Below the pieces are notes generated by a model. The model had not been told where the DNA came from. It searched no databases and saw only the letters and a program-made list of their open reading frames with translations. A program made the translations under genes and the position numbers. DNA of 31,374 bases from Acidobacteriota bacterium (GTDB taxonomy: Bacteria; Acidobacteriota; Blastocatellia; RBC074): NCBI GenBank assembly GCA_022614735.1, contig JAKEHZ010000352.1:1-31374 (forward strand), written 5' to 3'. Within the stretch, counting starts at the first letter, position 1. Each line of letters begins with the position of its first letter. Shown piece after piece: positions 7,639-16,215 of the stretch.

Positions 7639-7790
7639 TCTTCACTCCCAGCAAGTATTATTTTGGATGAATTGATAATTGATCTGATCCGCATAAACGT
7701 TTTCTGCGTCATGTTGATATAGTCTCCTGGCCAGGAAGTCAAAGCAGGTAAGACGTTGGAAGGCTCACACTCGATTTTAGGGTGGTGCAA

Positions 7791-7835
7791 AGCGAAACAG
7801 GCGAAAACCTGATAAGTGTTTTCGCCTATTTCGCT
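7791..7835. terminator. 18-bp inverted repeat downstream of the TonB receptor gene
   Basis: The arms 7791-7808 and 7818-7835 match over 18 bp with one mismatch around a 9-nt loop. The sequence is of the GCGAAA-CAGGCGAAAAC type, similar in flavour to the GAAACAAACG repeats at 16181. It lies 55 bp after the stop of the receptor gene in the direction of its transcription, so it is a plausible 3'-end hairpin. A strong T-run is lacking. Confidence 0.5.
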
Positions 7836-7889
7836 ATCTCTTGAAGGTATATGGTAAGTGCGGCACCCCTATCCGTTGAAGCGGGCTTT

Positions 7890-10800
7890 TCAGAAGACCA
7901 GCTTCAGTGCGAATTGCACCTGGCGTGACGAACCTGAGTCTCCGGTTGGGAAACGAGTACTGGTGATCACACCGAAAACACTTGCGGGTGGTGGAACAAC
8001 CGCAGTTCGATTCGGGAATGCTTGGCCGAGACCGAAGTTAGCATGGTTGAAAATGTCAAAGATTTCAGCTCGAAACTGTACTCGCAATTGTTCGTTGATC
8101 CTCGTGTTCTTCAATACTGAAAAGTCAGTATTACTGAATCCTGGGCCGGTGACGGTGTTACGGCCAAGACTGCCGAAATGGAAGACCGATACGCCGTTAA
8201 CCAGAGCCACAGGCAGAGCAAAGACCGCGCCGGCGGGACAGCCTTTCGGATCGCGCGGGTCGCAGACAGTATTGGTGAACCACTGTTCGACTTTGCCGAC
8301 CTTTTCGACCTTGCCGATCAGATCCGGTCTGATCGTGTTGGCCACTCCCGTGAAATTGGCTGTGGTGGCTCCTCCAATGGTAGTCCCGGGAATTGCAAGA
8401 GGATTGCCGGCCAGAATAGTGATCGGGTTTCCGGTTTGCCATTGTGTGATTCCCGAGAGCTGCCACCCATCGACGAGGCGATTGCCCTTGAATGGCAATT
8501 CGTAAATCCAGCTGATCACAAACCGATGGCGCACATCGAAATCCGACAAGCCACGGTCATTGCGCAGATCGAAGCTGTTTTGAGCGGTCACACCCTGTGA
8601 GTTGAGCGAGTTGTAATCAATAGATTTCGAGAAGGTGTAGGAGGTATTGAACTGCAGCCCACGCGAAACACGTTTGTTGGCCGAAACCCAGAGTGCGTTG
8701 TAGTTCGAATTTCCCGCGCTGGTGATCTCAGTAATGTTACCACCCGGGAAACGGCGTACTCCGTTTGTAATTTGATTGAGGTTACGCGACATCCGCAGGT
8801 GGGTGCCTTTCGCTCCGAAATACCCAACCATCACTCCAATCGTCGGCGTGATTTCGCGCTGGATGTTCAGATTGTACGATTGCACGTAGGCGTTCCTGGC
8901 AAACGGGTCAACCGATGCTGGGGCAATGCCGGCTGCTCCGGCTACATTAACTGCATTGTCAAAGCGAATCGCGCCAGAGAATGTCAGAGGTGTCGCCAGC
9001 GGAGGGTTCGACGCTGTGGGCGATACCAGGTTCGTCACCGGTTGATCTGCCAAAATCGAGTAAGCGCCGCGCACCGAAGTCTTGCCGTCTTTGAATGGAT
9101 CCCACGCGAAGCCTAGCCGTGGTTGAAAGTTTCTGTTGTTCTGCTCATAGATCAAATCGCGACCTGAGCCGATGCGAGTGAGTGAGGCCGTGGCTTCATC
9201 GAAAACGACGAAACGGTTGTAACGTTCCGTTGGCGTCATAAACCAGTCGTAACGAAGACCGAGCTCCAGAGTCAGGTTCGGTGTTACTTTATAACTGTCC
9301 TGAACAAAGAAACCTAAAGCGCCAGTGCCAATGGCCGACGACACGTCGCCGAGTGTGACGGTGAATGCGTTAGCGGTTCCCCTGAGAAAATCCGCAGGGC
9401 TGGCGAAACCGAACGAGCCTGTTGTCTTGTTGAAGTTGTTGTTGTAAAAACGGCGTAACTCGCCTCCAAACTTGAACGAATGTTTCCCACGCAAATAGCT
9501 CAAAGTGTCGGAGACGACAAATGCGGTGTCCCCTCGACCTTGCGGAAAACCGTTCGGCCCGCCAAAGTTGAGACCTATTACTCCTACCGCGATTTGGGGC
9601 AATCCAATCGGCTCATTGATTCCGTTGTTGATGCCGAAATCCGCTGGATTGAGCAGCGCGTTGGGTGTGAATGTGATAAAGATCCTGTTGTAACCGAACC
9701 TCAGTTCGTTGACCACCATCGGCCCGAATGTATGCGTTTCGTTGAGCGTGAATATCTGGCGGCGGGATTTGCGTGTGTCGCCGAAGCCGGGAATAGTGTT
9801 ATTTTGCAATATCGGCTCACCGCGCTTGTCGCGTTGGACTGCGTAGTATCCGTGCAACCTGTCATTATTCGACAAATTGAAGTTCAAATCGACAGTCCAC
9901 TGATCGAGGTCGACCGGCGCTGTCCCCGAGCCGATGAATCGTGGTATCCCGCCAACCACGGCGTTTGAGCGGGGGATTAATTCAATCAAGCGCCTCGAGA
10001 CAGGATCGGTAGCCTGCGTGCGCTGTTCATCGCTCAGGACGCCGCTGTTTAACGTCAGCCCTTGCCGTTGGCGCAGTCCTTCATAGCTGAAGAAGAAAAA
10101 AGCTTTATCTTTTCCGGCAAACGTTGCAGGACCGCCCTGCCCGAAGCGCGGCAGGTAAAGGGGGCCGCCCAGCGCGGCGCCGAATTGATTGCGTTTGAAT
10201 GGCGGGTTGTTCGGTCCGTCGAAGAAGTTACGCGCGTCGAGCGCGTCGTTGCGTAAGAACTCAAAAACTTCACCGTGATAGGAATTCGAGCCGGAACGCG
10301 TTGCGATATTGACGATCGCACCGGAATTGCGCCCGTATTCGGCGCTGTAGGTCGAGTTGTCAACTTTGAACTCCTGTACAGTATTGATCGAAGGCTGGAA
10401 CGTGATCTGGTTCTGGACCATGTCGTTCAGGTTGACGCCGTTGATCATGAAATTCACCGTGTCTTCGCGCGCACCAGCCGTGTTGAATGCGAACGATCCC
10501 TGGCCGCGGAGCGGCGCCGTCAAAAAGCCATTTTGTGGAGGTGTGACGGAACCGGGAATGAGCAAGCCGAGATCCACGAAGTGACGGCCATTAAGCGGAA
10601 TCTCCTGGACGGTCTTTTGATTGATTACCTGGCCAACGGTAATCGTGGCTGTCTCGATTGTTTGAGAGTCTGCAGTCACGCTCACCTCTTGTGTAACGCC
10701 GCCGACTTTGAGCTGGAAGTTTTGAACCACGATCCGGCTGACTTCGAGTGTGAGGTCACTCACGACTTGAGGGTTGAAACCATTTGCCTGAACTTCGACG

Positions 10801-11051
10801 CGATAGACACCCACCGGCAGAGCAGCGATTAGATAATTTCCGTCGTTGTCTGTCTGAACGGCGCGTTCAACACCGATGGCCTGGTTACGCACAGAGACTT
10901 TGGCGTTTGGGACAACCGCGCCTGATGGATCTGTGACAGTGCCTTGTAATGTGGCAGTTGACTGTGCCATCGCAGACAAAGTGAGGAATGAAGAAAATAG
11001 TGCTGCCAGTAACAGTCCTATTAACGTAAGGTCACGGTTTTTCCGTTTCAT
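7890..11051 (-). CDS. TonB-dependent outer-membrane receptor, Oar-like
   Basis: A 1053-aa outer-membrane beta-barrel. Residues 1-29 are a signal peptide (LIGLLLAALFSSFLTLSAMA core, ending AMAQ). A carboxypeptidase-regulatory-like beta-sandwich follows (about 33-115: ATLQGTVTDPSGAVVPNA, DGNYLIAALPVGVYRVEV). The plug domain (about 120-240) has QEIPLNGRHFVDL and NSTYSAEYGRNSGAIVNI. The remainder is the barrel, ending in VQFALKLVF with the C-terminal Phe usual for BAM-assembled barrels. Such large receptors are abundant in Acidobacteriota and are usually thought to import complex carbohydrate or peptide ligands; no glycan or metal gene lies beside this one to name the substrate. ATG 11051 follows AAGGA. 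The gene stands alone. Confidence 0.9.
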   Translation of the reverse strand: MKRKNRDLTLIGLLLAALFSSFLTLSAMAQSTATLQGTVTDPSGAVVPNAKVSVRNQAIGVERAVQTDNDGNYLIAALPVGVYRVEVQANGFNPQVVSDLTLEVSRIVVQNFQLKVGGVTQEVSVTADSQTIETATITVGQVINQKTVQEIPLNGRHFVDLGLLIPGSVTPPQNGFLTAPLRGQGSFAFNTAGAREDTVNFMINGVNLNDMVQNQITFQPSINTVQEFKVDNSTYSAEYGRNSGAIVNIATRSGSNSYHGEVFEFLRNDALDARNFFDGPNNPPFKRNQFGAALGGPLYLPRFGQGGPATFAGKDKAFFFFSYEGLRQRQGLTLNSGVLSDEQRTQATDPVSRRLIELIPRSNAVVGGIPRFIGSGTAPVDLDQWTVDLNFNLSNNDRLHGYYAVQRDKRGEPILQNNTIPGFGDTRKSRRQIFTLNETHTFGPMVVNELRFGYNRIFITFTPNALLNPADFGINNGINEPIGLPQIAVGVIGLNFGGPNGFPQGRGDTAFVVSDTLSYLRGKHSFKFGGELRRFYNNNFNKTTGSFGFASPADFLRGTANAFTVTLGDVSSAIGTGALGFFVQDSYKVTPNLTLELGLRYDWFMTPTERYNRFVVFDEATASLTRIGSGRDLIYEQNNRNFQPRLGFAWDPFKDGKTSVRGAYSILADQPVTNLVSPTASNPPLATPLTFSGAIRFDNAVNVAGAAGIAPASVDPFARNAYVQSYNLNIQREITPTIGVMVGYFGAKGTHLRMSRNLNQITNGVRRFPGGNITEITSAGNSNYNALWVSANKRVSRGLQFNTSYTFSKSIDYNSLNSQGVTAQNSFDLRNDRGLSDFDVRHRFVISWIYELPFKGNRLVDGWQLSGITQWQTGNPITILAGNPLAIPGTTIGGATTANFTGVANTIRPDLIGKVEKVGKVEQWFTNTVCDPRDPKGCPAGAVFALPVALVNGVSVFHFGSLGRNTVTGPGFSNTDFSVLKNTRINEQLRVQFRAEIFDIFNHANFGLGQAFPNRTAVVPPPASVFGVITSTRFPTGDSGSSRQVQFALKLVF

Positions 11052-11284
11052 AATTATCCTTTCTTTCGGTACCAGAAATGAGTGAGGGCTAGAATGAGAC
11101 CCTTATCTTTAAAAAATCAGTAACGTTCGCTCTCCTTTTACAAAGCAATTGGTAGACCAGATGAATAATATGAAGGAATTAGGGGGGTTAATCGCCTAGT
11201 TCTGATGCAGATCGAAAAACTGAAATCTAGCTTTCTGCATTATCTCCAAATTTTCGGATGTGATAGGCAGGAAAAGGAAGGCAG
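11052..11284. other. Intergenic stretch upstream of the TonB receptor gene
   Basis: Together with the adjacent hairpin this makes 315 bp without a gene. It is AT-rich and holds the 5' region and Shine-Dalgarno of the receptor gene near 11055. I see no convincing promoter boxes, RNA gene or small ORF in it. Confidence 0.4.
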
Positions 11285-11362
11285 CAGTTTTCAGTTTTCA
11301 GTTTTCAGTTTTCAGCGATATCTCGCCCCAGCTGAAAACTGAAAACTGAAAACTGAAAACTG
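11285..11362. repeat. Perfect 31-bp inverted repeat of TTTTCAG units, second copy
   Basis: The arms 11285-11315 and 11332-11362 are exact reverse complements made of four TTTTCAG heptamers. The loop 11316-11331, CGATATCTCGCCCCAG, matches 13 of 16 bases of the loop of the copy at 2417-2500. It ends 4 bp from the stop of the amidohydrolase gene at 11367. Shared loops mean the two copies are related by descent, so this is a dispersed family and not two independent simple repeats. Confidence 0.9.
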
Positions 11363-11366
11363 TTTT

Positions 11367-12725
11367 CTACTGTCGGTCTTTAAATTTCTCGTTAAGTCTG
11401 GTGTGTTTGTTAGATAGGTCAACCGGGTGGCCGTTTATAAACATATGCTTGACCTTTGTACGGAATTCCAGGATGTCGCCATCGGTCACAACCAGGTTAG
11501 CGATCTTGCCTGTTTCAATGCTGCCGACGAGTTTGTCCACGCCGAAGATCTGCGCGGGATAGATTGTCACACCTTTCAATGCTTCATCCTTCGGCAAACC
11601 GAAGGCTGCTGCTGTGCCGGCGTGATAGGGTAACAAACGGACGTCTGAAGCCGTACCCGTTGAGAAAGCGAACTTCACTCCGGCTTTGTGCAGCTCGGCC
11701 GCACGCGCATATGCGCTGTCATATGGATCGTCTTCAGTTCCGGGTAGAGCGAGAACCGCGCTGAGGATCACCGGGATATTTTTTTCCTTGAGCATCTTTG
11801 CAACCTTAGGAGCATTTTCGCCGCCGCTGATGATCAGTTTGAGCTTGTACCTATCGGCCAATTCAATTGCTCCTCTGATCTCTCGCTCGCCGTCGGCATC
11901 CACCAGGACCGGTATTTCGCCTTTGATCACCGGGATCATCGCTTCAAGCCCCAGGTCAACACTACGTGCAGGGATGCTCTTGTCTGTGGCAACCGCATCT
12001 TTGGCCTTGGCGTAAGCCTGGGCGTCCTCCAGTTTCTTGCGTAGATTTTCGAGTTGGCGTTCTCGTTGCTGGCGTTGTTGTTCGCCCGGCTGGCCAAGGA
12101 TCTGGGCGAATCCTCCCCCACGTCGTCCGCCGAAGCCTAAAACCGGGTAGTTCATCTGCATTGCCGCTGGAGCCATTAGCTTCATCTCCTGCGGCGTCCA
12201 GCCATCGAGGTTGATCAACGCACATTGCCCCGAGATCAGACCTCCTCGAGGGCAAGTTATCGCCGTCGTCACACCATTCATTCGCGCCACTGGAATCAAC
12301 TCGCTGTGCGGATTGACGGCGGTCAAGGCCTTCATATTAGCTTTAAAATCGCCCAATTCTGTCGTATCGACCGTTGCATTGACCTGACCGACCTCGGTCA
12401 AGCCAAGGGTTGTGTCGGAATCGATCATTCCCGGGTAGACAGACAGTCCGGTAGCGTCGATCACCTTGGCGTTACCCGGTACACTCACGTTTGCGCCGAT
12501 TGCGGCGATCTTTCCATCATTGATCACCACTGTGCCGCGCTCGATTGTCGCTCCGTTGACAGTGACGATCTTCGCGTTGCGGATAGCGTAGGTGCCTTGA
12601 TCGGGCCTGGATTGCCCAAAGGAAGGGGAAAAGGCAAAAGAGAGAAGGCAAAAGGCAAAAGGCAAAAGGCAAAAGGCAAAAATAGTTGCTCTGCGTGGGC
12701 GCATAATTAAACTAATAGTATTCAT
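11367..12725 (-). CDS. Exported amidohydrolase-family protein lacking metal ligands (paralogue 1)
   Basis: A 452-aa protein of the amidohydrolase superfamily fold (imidazolonepropionase-like), exported by a signal peptide. ATG 12725 is chosen because AGGAG lies 10 bases upstream; an earlier in-frame start at 12785 has none. The signal peptide core FAFCLLPFAFCLLSFAF is encoded by tandem TTTTGCC heptamers (12645-12682). The fold marks are YAIRNAKIVTVNGATIERG, VIDATGLSVYPGMIDSD and the C-terminal GSIETGKIANLVVTDGDILE. Where active relatives read D-x-HxH this one has IDSDTTLG, and the later His sites read LVDAD, IISGG and FSTGT, so the usual metal centre is absent. It may be a non-catalytic partner of the neighbouring paralogue or use a different mechanism. 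Confidence 0.82.
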   Translation of the reverse strand: MNTISLIMRPRRATIFAFCLLPFAFCLLSFAFSPSFGQSRPDQGTYAIRNAKIVTVNGATIERGTVVINDGKIAAIGANVSVPGNAKVIDATGLSVYPGMIDSDTTLGLTEVGQVNATVDTTELGDFKANMKALTAVNPHSELIPVARMNGVTTAITCPRGGLISGQCALINLDGWTPQEMKLMAPAAMQMNYPVLGFGGRRGGGFAQILGQPGEQQRQQRERQLENLRKKLEDAQAYAKAKDAVATDKSIPARSVDLGLEAMIPVIKGEIPVLVDADGEREIRGAIELADRYKLKLIISGGENAPKVAKMLKEKNIPVILSAVLALPGTEDDPYDSAYARAAELHKAGVKFAFSTGTASDVRLLPYHAGTAAAFGLPKDEALKGVTIYPAQIFGVDKLVGSIETGKIANLVVTDGDILEFRTKVKHMFINGHPVDLSNKHTRLNEKFKDRQ

Positions 12726-12818
12726 TTCAACTTTTCTCCTGGTACGAGAACAGTTGGCAGAAGACTCGCGACATCGGGCGATCAATTTTTGCCTTTTGCC
12801 TTTTGCCTTTTGCCTTTT
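12645..12818. repeat. Inverted TTTTGCC heptamer arrays flanking the start of paralogue 1
   Basis: On the plus strand 12645-12682 is a run of AAGGCAA-type units and 12786-12818 is a run of TTTTGCC units; they can pair over about 33 bp, leaving a 103-nt loop. In the minus-strand mRNA that loop contains the Shine-Dalgarno and ATG (12725) of the amidohydrolase gene. One arm is in the 5' untranslated region and the other is inside the signal-peptide codons. Folding could therefore affect initiation. The unit is the same as in the hairpin at 4756-4875. Confidence 0.85.
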
Positions 12819-12836
12819 GATTTTCCGATCATCCCG

Positions 12837-14246
12837 CTACGGATGCCTATCCGGATCGTCTTCGGCTATGGTAGGAATAATCGTCGGAGCAGCCTGCGTC
12901 GGTTGTACCTGCTGCGGGGATCTCCTTTCGCGCTCGATCAGATCTTTCTTCTCTTTGACAAGTAAATCGCGCCGCTTCAGTTCTTCCTTGCGATCGAAGT
13001 AGATCTCGCCTTCGATCATTGTCACTTCGGGGCGCGAGTAGATGCTGAATGGATGGCCGTTAAGTAGCACCAGGTCGGCGTCCTTCCCGACGTCAATACT
13101 GCCAATGCGGTGATCGAGTCGCATTTGAATCGCAGGGTTGAGCGTCACGAGCCGCAGCGCCTGTTCTTCGGTCAGGTCGCCATACTTCATCATCTTCCCG
13201 GCTTCCTGGTAGAAGCGGCGGGCGTGTTCGTTGCTGTCAGAATGGATTGAAACGACGATGCCGCGGTGGGTCATGATTGCGGCGTTGAACGGAACTGCGT
13301 CGTAGGCTTCCATCTTGTAAGCCCACCAGTCTGGCAAGATCGAAGCGCTTGCGCCGTGCTTGGCGATTTCCGGCGCTACTTTGTACCCTTCAAGCACGTG
13401 TTGCAGTGTGCGCACCTTGATGCCGAATTCTTCGCATAATCTCATGAGCATCACGATCTCATCGGCGCGATAGCAGTGAGAGTGGATGTCGATCTTGCCT
13501 TTGAGCACATCGGCCATGGCCTCGAGCTTGAGATCGCGGCGCGGAGGCAATGGATTTTCACCCCGAGCTTTCGCGGCCTGATAATCTTCCCATTTTTTGC
13601 TGTATTCGCGGCCCTGAGTGAAGGCTTCCCGGATAGTCTCTTCGACGCCCATGCGGGTGGCCGGGAAGCGGCGTGGTGTACCCTGTGACGCATTGAAATT
13701 GGCGCGCTTCGGGTTTTCGCCCAGTGCAAATTTAATCGTGCGCGGAGCGTCGGCAACCCACATCTCCTCAACTGTCCTGCCCCACTTCAGTTTGATGATC
13801 GAATTCTGGCCGCCGATGGAGTTGGCGCTGCCGTGCAGTTGATGGATTGTCGTCATCCCGCCTGCAAGCTGGCGATAGATGTTGATGTCTGTGTTATTGA
13901 CAACATCGCGCATCCGCACCATAGCGGTAACTGACAACGAGCCCTCATTCGTGCCGTCGAGCGCGCTGTGCGAATGTGAATCGACGAAACCCGGCGTGAC
14001 ATACATTCCCGTCGCGTCGATCACCTTTGCATTTGCCGATGCTTTAACATCTTTGCCGACGGCAGCGATCTTCCCATTGCGGATGAGGATCGAGCCATTT
14101 TCGATAGTGCCGTGCGATGCGGTCAAAATCGTCGCATTGCGGATCAGGATTTCATTTGAGCCCGGCTGCTGAGCCTGTTGTGCCTGAGCGGCAGCGCCCA
14201 TCGCACCGACTAGAATTGACAGAAAGATTGCTTGCCATCTCCTCAT
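12837..14246 (-). CDS. Exported amidohydrolase with intact metal site (paralogue 2)
   Basis: A 469-aa amidohydrolase of the imidazolonepropionase-like group, probably periplasmic. ATG 14246 is preferred over an upstream ATG at 14312: it has GGAG upstream and begins directly with a signal peptide (MRRWQAIFLSILVGAMGAAAQA). The metal ligands expected of the family are visible: HxH in GFVDSHSHSALD, a third His in KIDIHSHCYRADEI, another in LQHVLEG, and the late aspartate in SIHSDSNEHARRF. It is the only one of the three adjacent paralogues to keep them. The C-terminal tail is charged and Pro/Gln-rich. It starts 28 bp after paralogue 3 in the same direction. The substrate is unknown; cyclic amide or dipeptide hydrolysis would fit the family. 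Confidence 0.87.
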   Translation of the reverse strand: MRRWQAIFLSILVGAMGAAAQAQQAQQPGSNEILIRNATILTASHGTIENGSILIRNGKIAAVGKDVKASANAKVIDATGMYVTPGFVDSHSHSALDGTNEGSLSVTAMVRMRDVVNNTDINIYRQLAGGMTTIHQLHGSANSIGGQNSIIKLKWGRTVEEMWVADAPRTIKFALGENPKRANFNASQGTPRRFPATRMGVEETIREAFTQGREYSKKWEDYQAAKARGENPLPPRRDLKLEAMADVLKGKIDIHSHCYRADEIVMLMRLCEEFGIKVRTLQHVLEGYKVAPEIAKHGASASILPDWWAYKMEAYDAVPFNAAIMTHRGIVVSIHSDSNEHARRFYQEAGKMMKYGDLTEEQALRLVTLNPAIQMRLDHRIGSIDVGKDADLVLLNGHPFSIYSRPEVTMIEGEIYFDRKEELKRRDLLVKEKKDLIERERRSPQQVQPTQAAPTIIPTIAEDDPDRHP

Positions 14247-14274
14247 AATTTTTTCTCCGGTTTGAGAGGGCGAA

Positions 14275-15996
14275 TCATTGTTGATTCGGCTTCTTTGTGC
14301 CACTGAAATCATAACTCTGTCCCATCACTTCCATCATCCCCGAGATGGCATTGCCATCGATCTTGCCTTTGGCAGTGATGGGCAATTGCTGTCCTTGAAT
14401 ATTGAGCGTGAAATCGAAAGTCAGCTCGTTTCCTCTGATACGGCCATTATTGATCGGCACGGAGCCTAAAGGAGTGCTGATCTCACCCGCCAGAGATTCG
14501 CCATCCTGTCTGAGAGTCAGAGTGCTTGCTGTGGGGCCACTTGGTGAATTGGTATTGAGCAACCAGGTCCCCGCTGCGAGAGCAGCAGAACCTGGTGTTT
14601 CAGTGCCGGGGACGGCGCCTCTCTCTCCTCTTCTGCCGCCTGCCAGTGGTCCTGTTTGCCTTTGCGTTTCCGGAGGCCTGATATCCAACAGCCTGCCATC
14701 GATCATTACGTTCCTGACCCTTGTATCTCTGGTGAAAATATCGCCGGTCGCTATCACCAGGTTGGCTATCTTGCCCTTCTCGATGCTGCCCAGCTGCTCG
14801 CTCAGGCCGAAGATCTGCGCCGGATAGATCGTCATGGCCTTCAAAGCCTCTTCCTTTGGCAGCCCGGCTTCAATCGCGCGTGCGGCGTTGGCGATGTAAT
14901 CTTGTGGGCGGACAAGCGTCCCTGAACTGAAAGCGAAACGCACACCTGCTTTGTGCAGCGCAGCCGCAGCTTTCGGCGCTTCCGCGCGCTCACGCAGCAC
15001 GCGCAACGCTTCTCTTTCGGGGTCTTCAAGACCTTGCGGCCTCTGCGGAAAGCTCAGGGAGAGTAAAACCGTCGCATTCTTCGCTTTGAGGTAATCAGCG
15101 ATTTGATAACTTTGCGTCGCGCCTGCGATCAGATATTTGAGTTTGAACTCTTCGGCAAACCCGATAGCGCGTTGTATCTCACGTACGCTGCTCGTGTTGA
15201 AGATCACTGGCATCTCGCCGTTAATCACAGGTTGTAATGCGGCTAGCGATTTGCTGACCTGAGGGCGCTGCGCGCCGCGGGGTGCTTTGGTATATCGCGC
15301 CCACTCCTCGCGATAGTGCTGTGCGTCCAGCAGTGACTGCCGGAGAAAAGCGAAGACACCCATCAGTGAGCCCGGATAGCCTCCGCGCGCACTGGTGAAA
15401 CCGATGTTGAGCGAAAATGGGGCTTTCAAAATCAGCTTTTCCGCCGTATCGGTACCCAGGTTGATCAGGGCGCTCTGGCCTTGAAAGACGCCCGTGCGTG
15501 GCGCAGTCAACGCAGTTGTGATTCCGGCCGCTCGCTGTTGATCGAAAGTGGTTTCGGTGACCTGCAACTGCTCGACGACTGTGACTTCGGGCAAGAGGCC
15601 GACGGTCGAAGGCGGTGCGGTCATTTGGGCGATGAACGCCTGCATCGGGTCGTCGCCGGTAGGCCTGGGCGTAGGAGTCGCAGCCGGTCTGATGCCGTAA
15701 TTCGTGTAGGAATCGAAGAAACCCGGATAGACTGTCATCCCGGTCGCGTCGATCACACGTGCGTCGCCGGGAATGGGAATGTCTGCGCCAACAGCCTCGA
15801 TCAAACCATTGCGGATAACGACTACGCCTTTCTGAATTATCGCGCCGGTCACGGTAACGACGGTCGCGCCACGAATCGCGTAGGCTTCGCCATCAAACAT
15901 CCGTGCAGATGTCGGGCGAACTATGATGGAGACCGAGGCCATTAAAAAGAGCACGATTACACAGACGAGCGGCAGGTAGAACTTTTTCTTCCTCAT
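14275..15996 (-). CDS. Exported amidohydrolase-family protein lacking metal ligands (paralogue 3)
   Basis: A 573-aa protein and first gene of the three-gene cluster. A signal peptide or anchor (LPLVCVIVLFLMASVSIIV) is followed by the amidohydrolase composite domain (AYAIRGATVVTVTGAIIQKG) and barrel. The canonical HxH is replaced in GFFDSYTNYG, and the later metal positions read VIFNTSS and FAFSSGT, as degenerate as in paralogue 1. The adjoining segment IYPAQIFGLSEQLGSIEKGKIANLV is well conserved, so the fold is intact and not decaying. About 110 C-terminal residues form an extra beta-rich domain (STLTLRQDGESLAGEIS..., ending YDFSGTKKPNQQ) missing from the other two. GGGGAG lies upstream of ATG 15996. 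Confidence 0.82.
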   Translation of the reverse strand: MRKKKFYLPLVCVIVLFLMASVSIIVRPTSARMFDGEAYAIRGATVVTVTGAIIQKGVVVIRNGLIEAVGADIPIPGDARVIDATGMTVYPGFFDSYTNYGIRPAATPTPRPTGDDPMQAFIAQMTAPPSTVGLLPEVTVVEQLQVTETTFDQQRAAGITTALTAPRTGVFQGQSALINLGTDTAEKLILKAPFSLNIGFTSARGGYPGSLMGVFAFLRQSLLDAQHYREEWARYTKAPRGAQRPQVSKSLAALQPVINGEMPVIFNTSSVREIQRAIGFAEEFKLKYLIAGATQSYQIADYLKAKNATVLLSLSFPQRPQGLEDPEREALRVLRERAEAPKAAAALHKAGVRFAFSSGTLVRPQDYIANAARAIEAGLPKEEALKAMTIYPAQIFGLSEQLGSIEKGKIANLVIATGDIFTRDTRVRNVMIDGRLLDIRPPETQRQTGPLAGGRRGERGAVPGTETPGSAALAAGTWLLNTNSPSGPTASTLTLRQDGESLAGEISTPLGSVPINNGRIRGNELTFDFTLNIQGQQLPITAKGKIDGNAISGMMEVMGQSYDFSGTKKPNQQ

Positions 15997-16180
15997 GAAG
16001 TAGACTCCCCGGTAGAGTTAGTCCAGTTACAATGTCTGAGCCAGTCGTAAGAATTTGGATGCTTAGTGATGAATGAGAGAGCCGCCTTTCACTCGTCACT
16101 TGAGCGAAAAGACGTCAAAGGCAGCATAAGGTTACAACTATTATCGCTGCTCGCTTGCTAATCTAGCTGAAGAGGGAATA

Positions 16181-16215
16181 CGAAACAAACGAAAATAGCG
16201 AAACAAACGAAAAAT
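16181..16215 (+). repeat. Tandem 18-bp repeat at the 5' end of the HAD gene
   Basis: Two near-identical copies of CGAAACAAACGAAAATAG lie at 16181-16198 and 16199-16216. They occupy the place where the start codon and ribosome binding site of the HAD hydrolase should be. The unit resembles those of the hairpins at 7791 and 28474 (GAAACA/GGAACA motifs), but no inverted partner was found nearby. Confidence 0.75.

Noticed and set aside
7639..7790. Possible M-box riboswitch upstream of mgtE
   Set aside because: I looked for the conserved M-box blocks on the minus strand and did not find them; only a short TCCTGGCCAGGA palindrome is present.
7858..8505. 215-aa plus-strand ORF at the end of the TonB receptor gene
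   Set aside because: It is a shadow of the receptor's C-terminal barrel coding region, without its own ribosome site or recognisable motifs.
14517..14827. Overlapping ORFs on both strands in the C-terminal part of amidohydrolase paralogue 3
   Set aside because: The main frame is continuous and encodes a plausible beta-rich domain; the others lack start signals and motifs.
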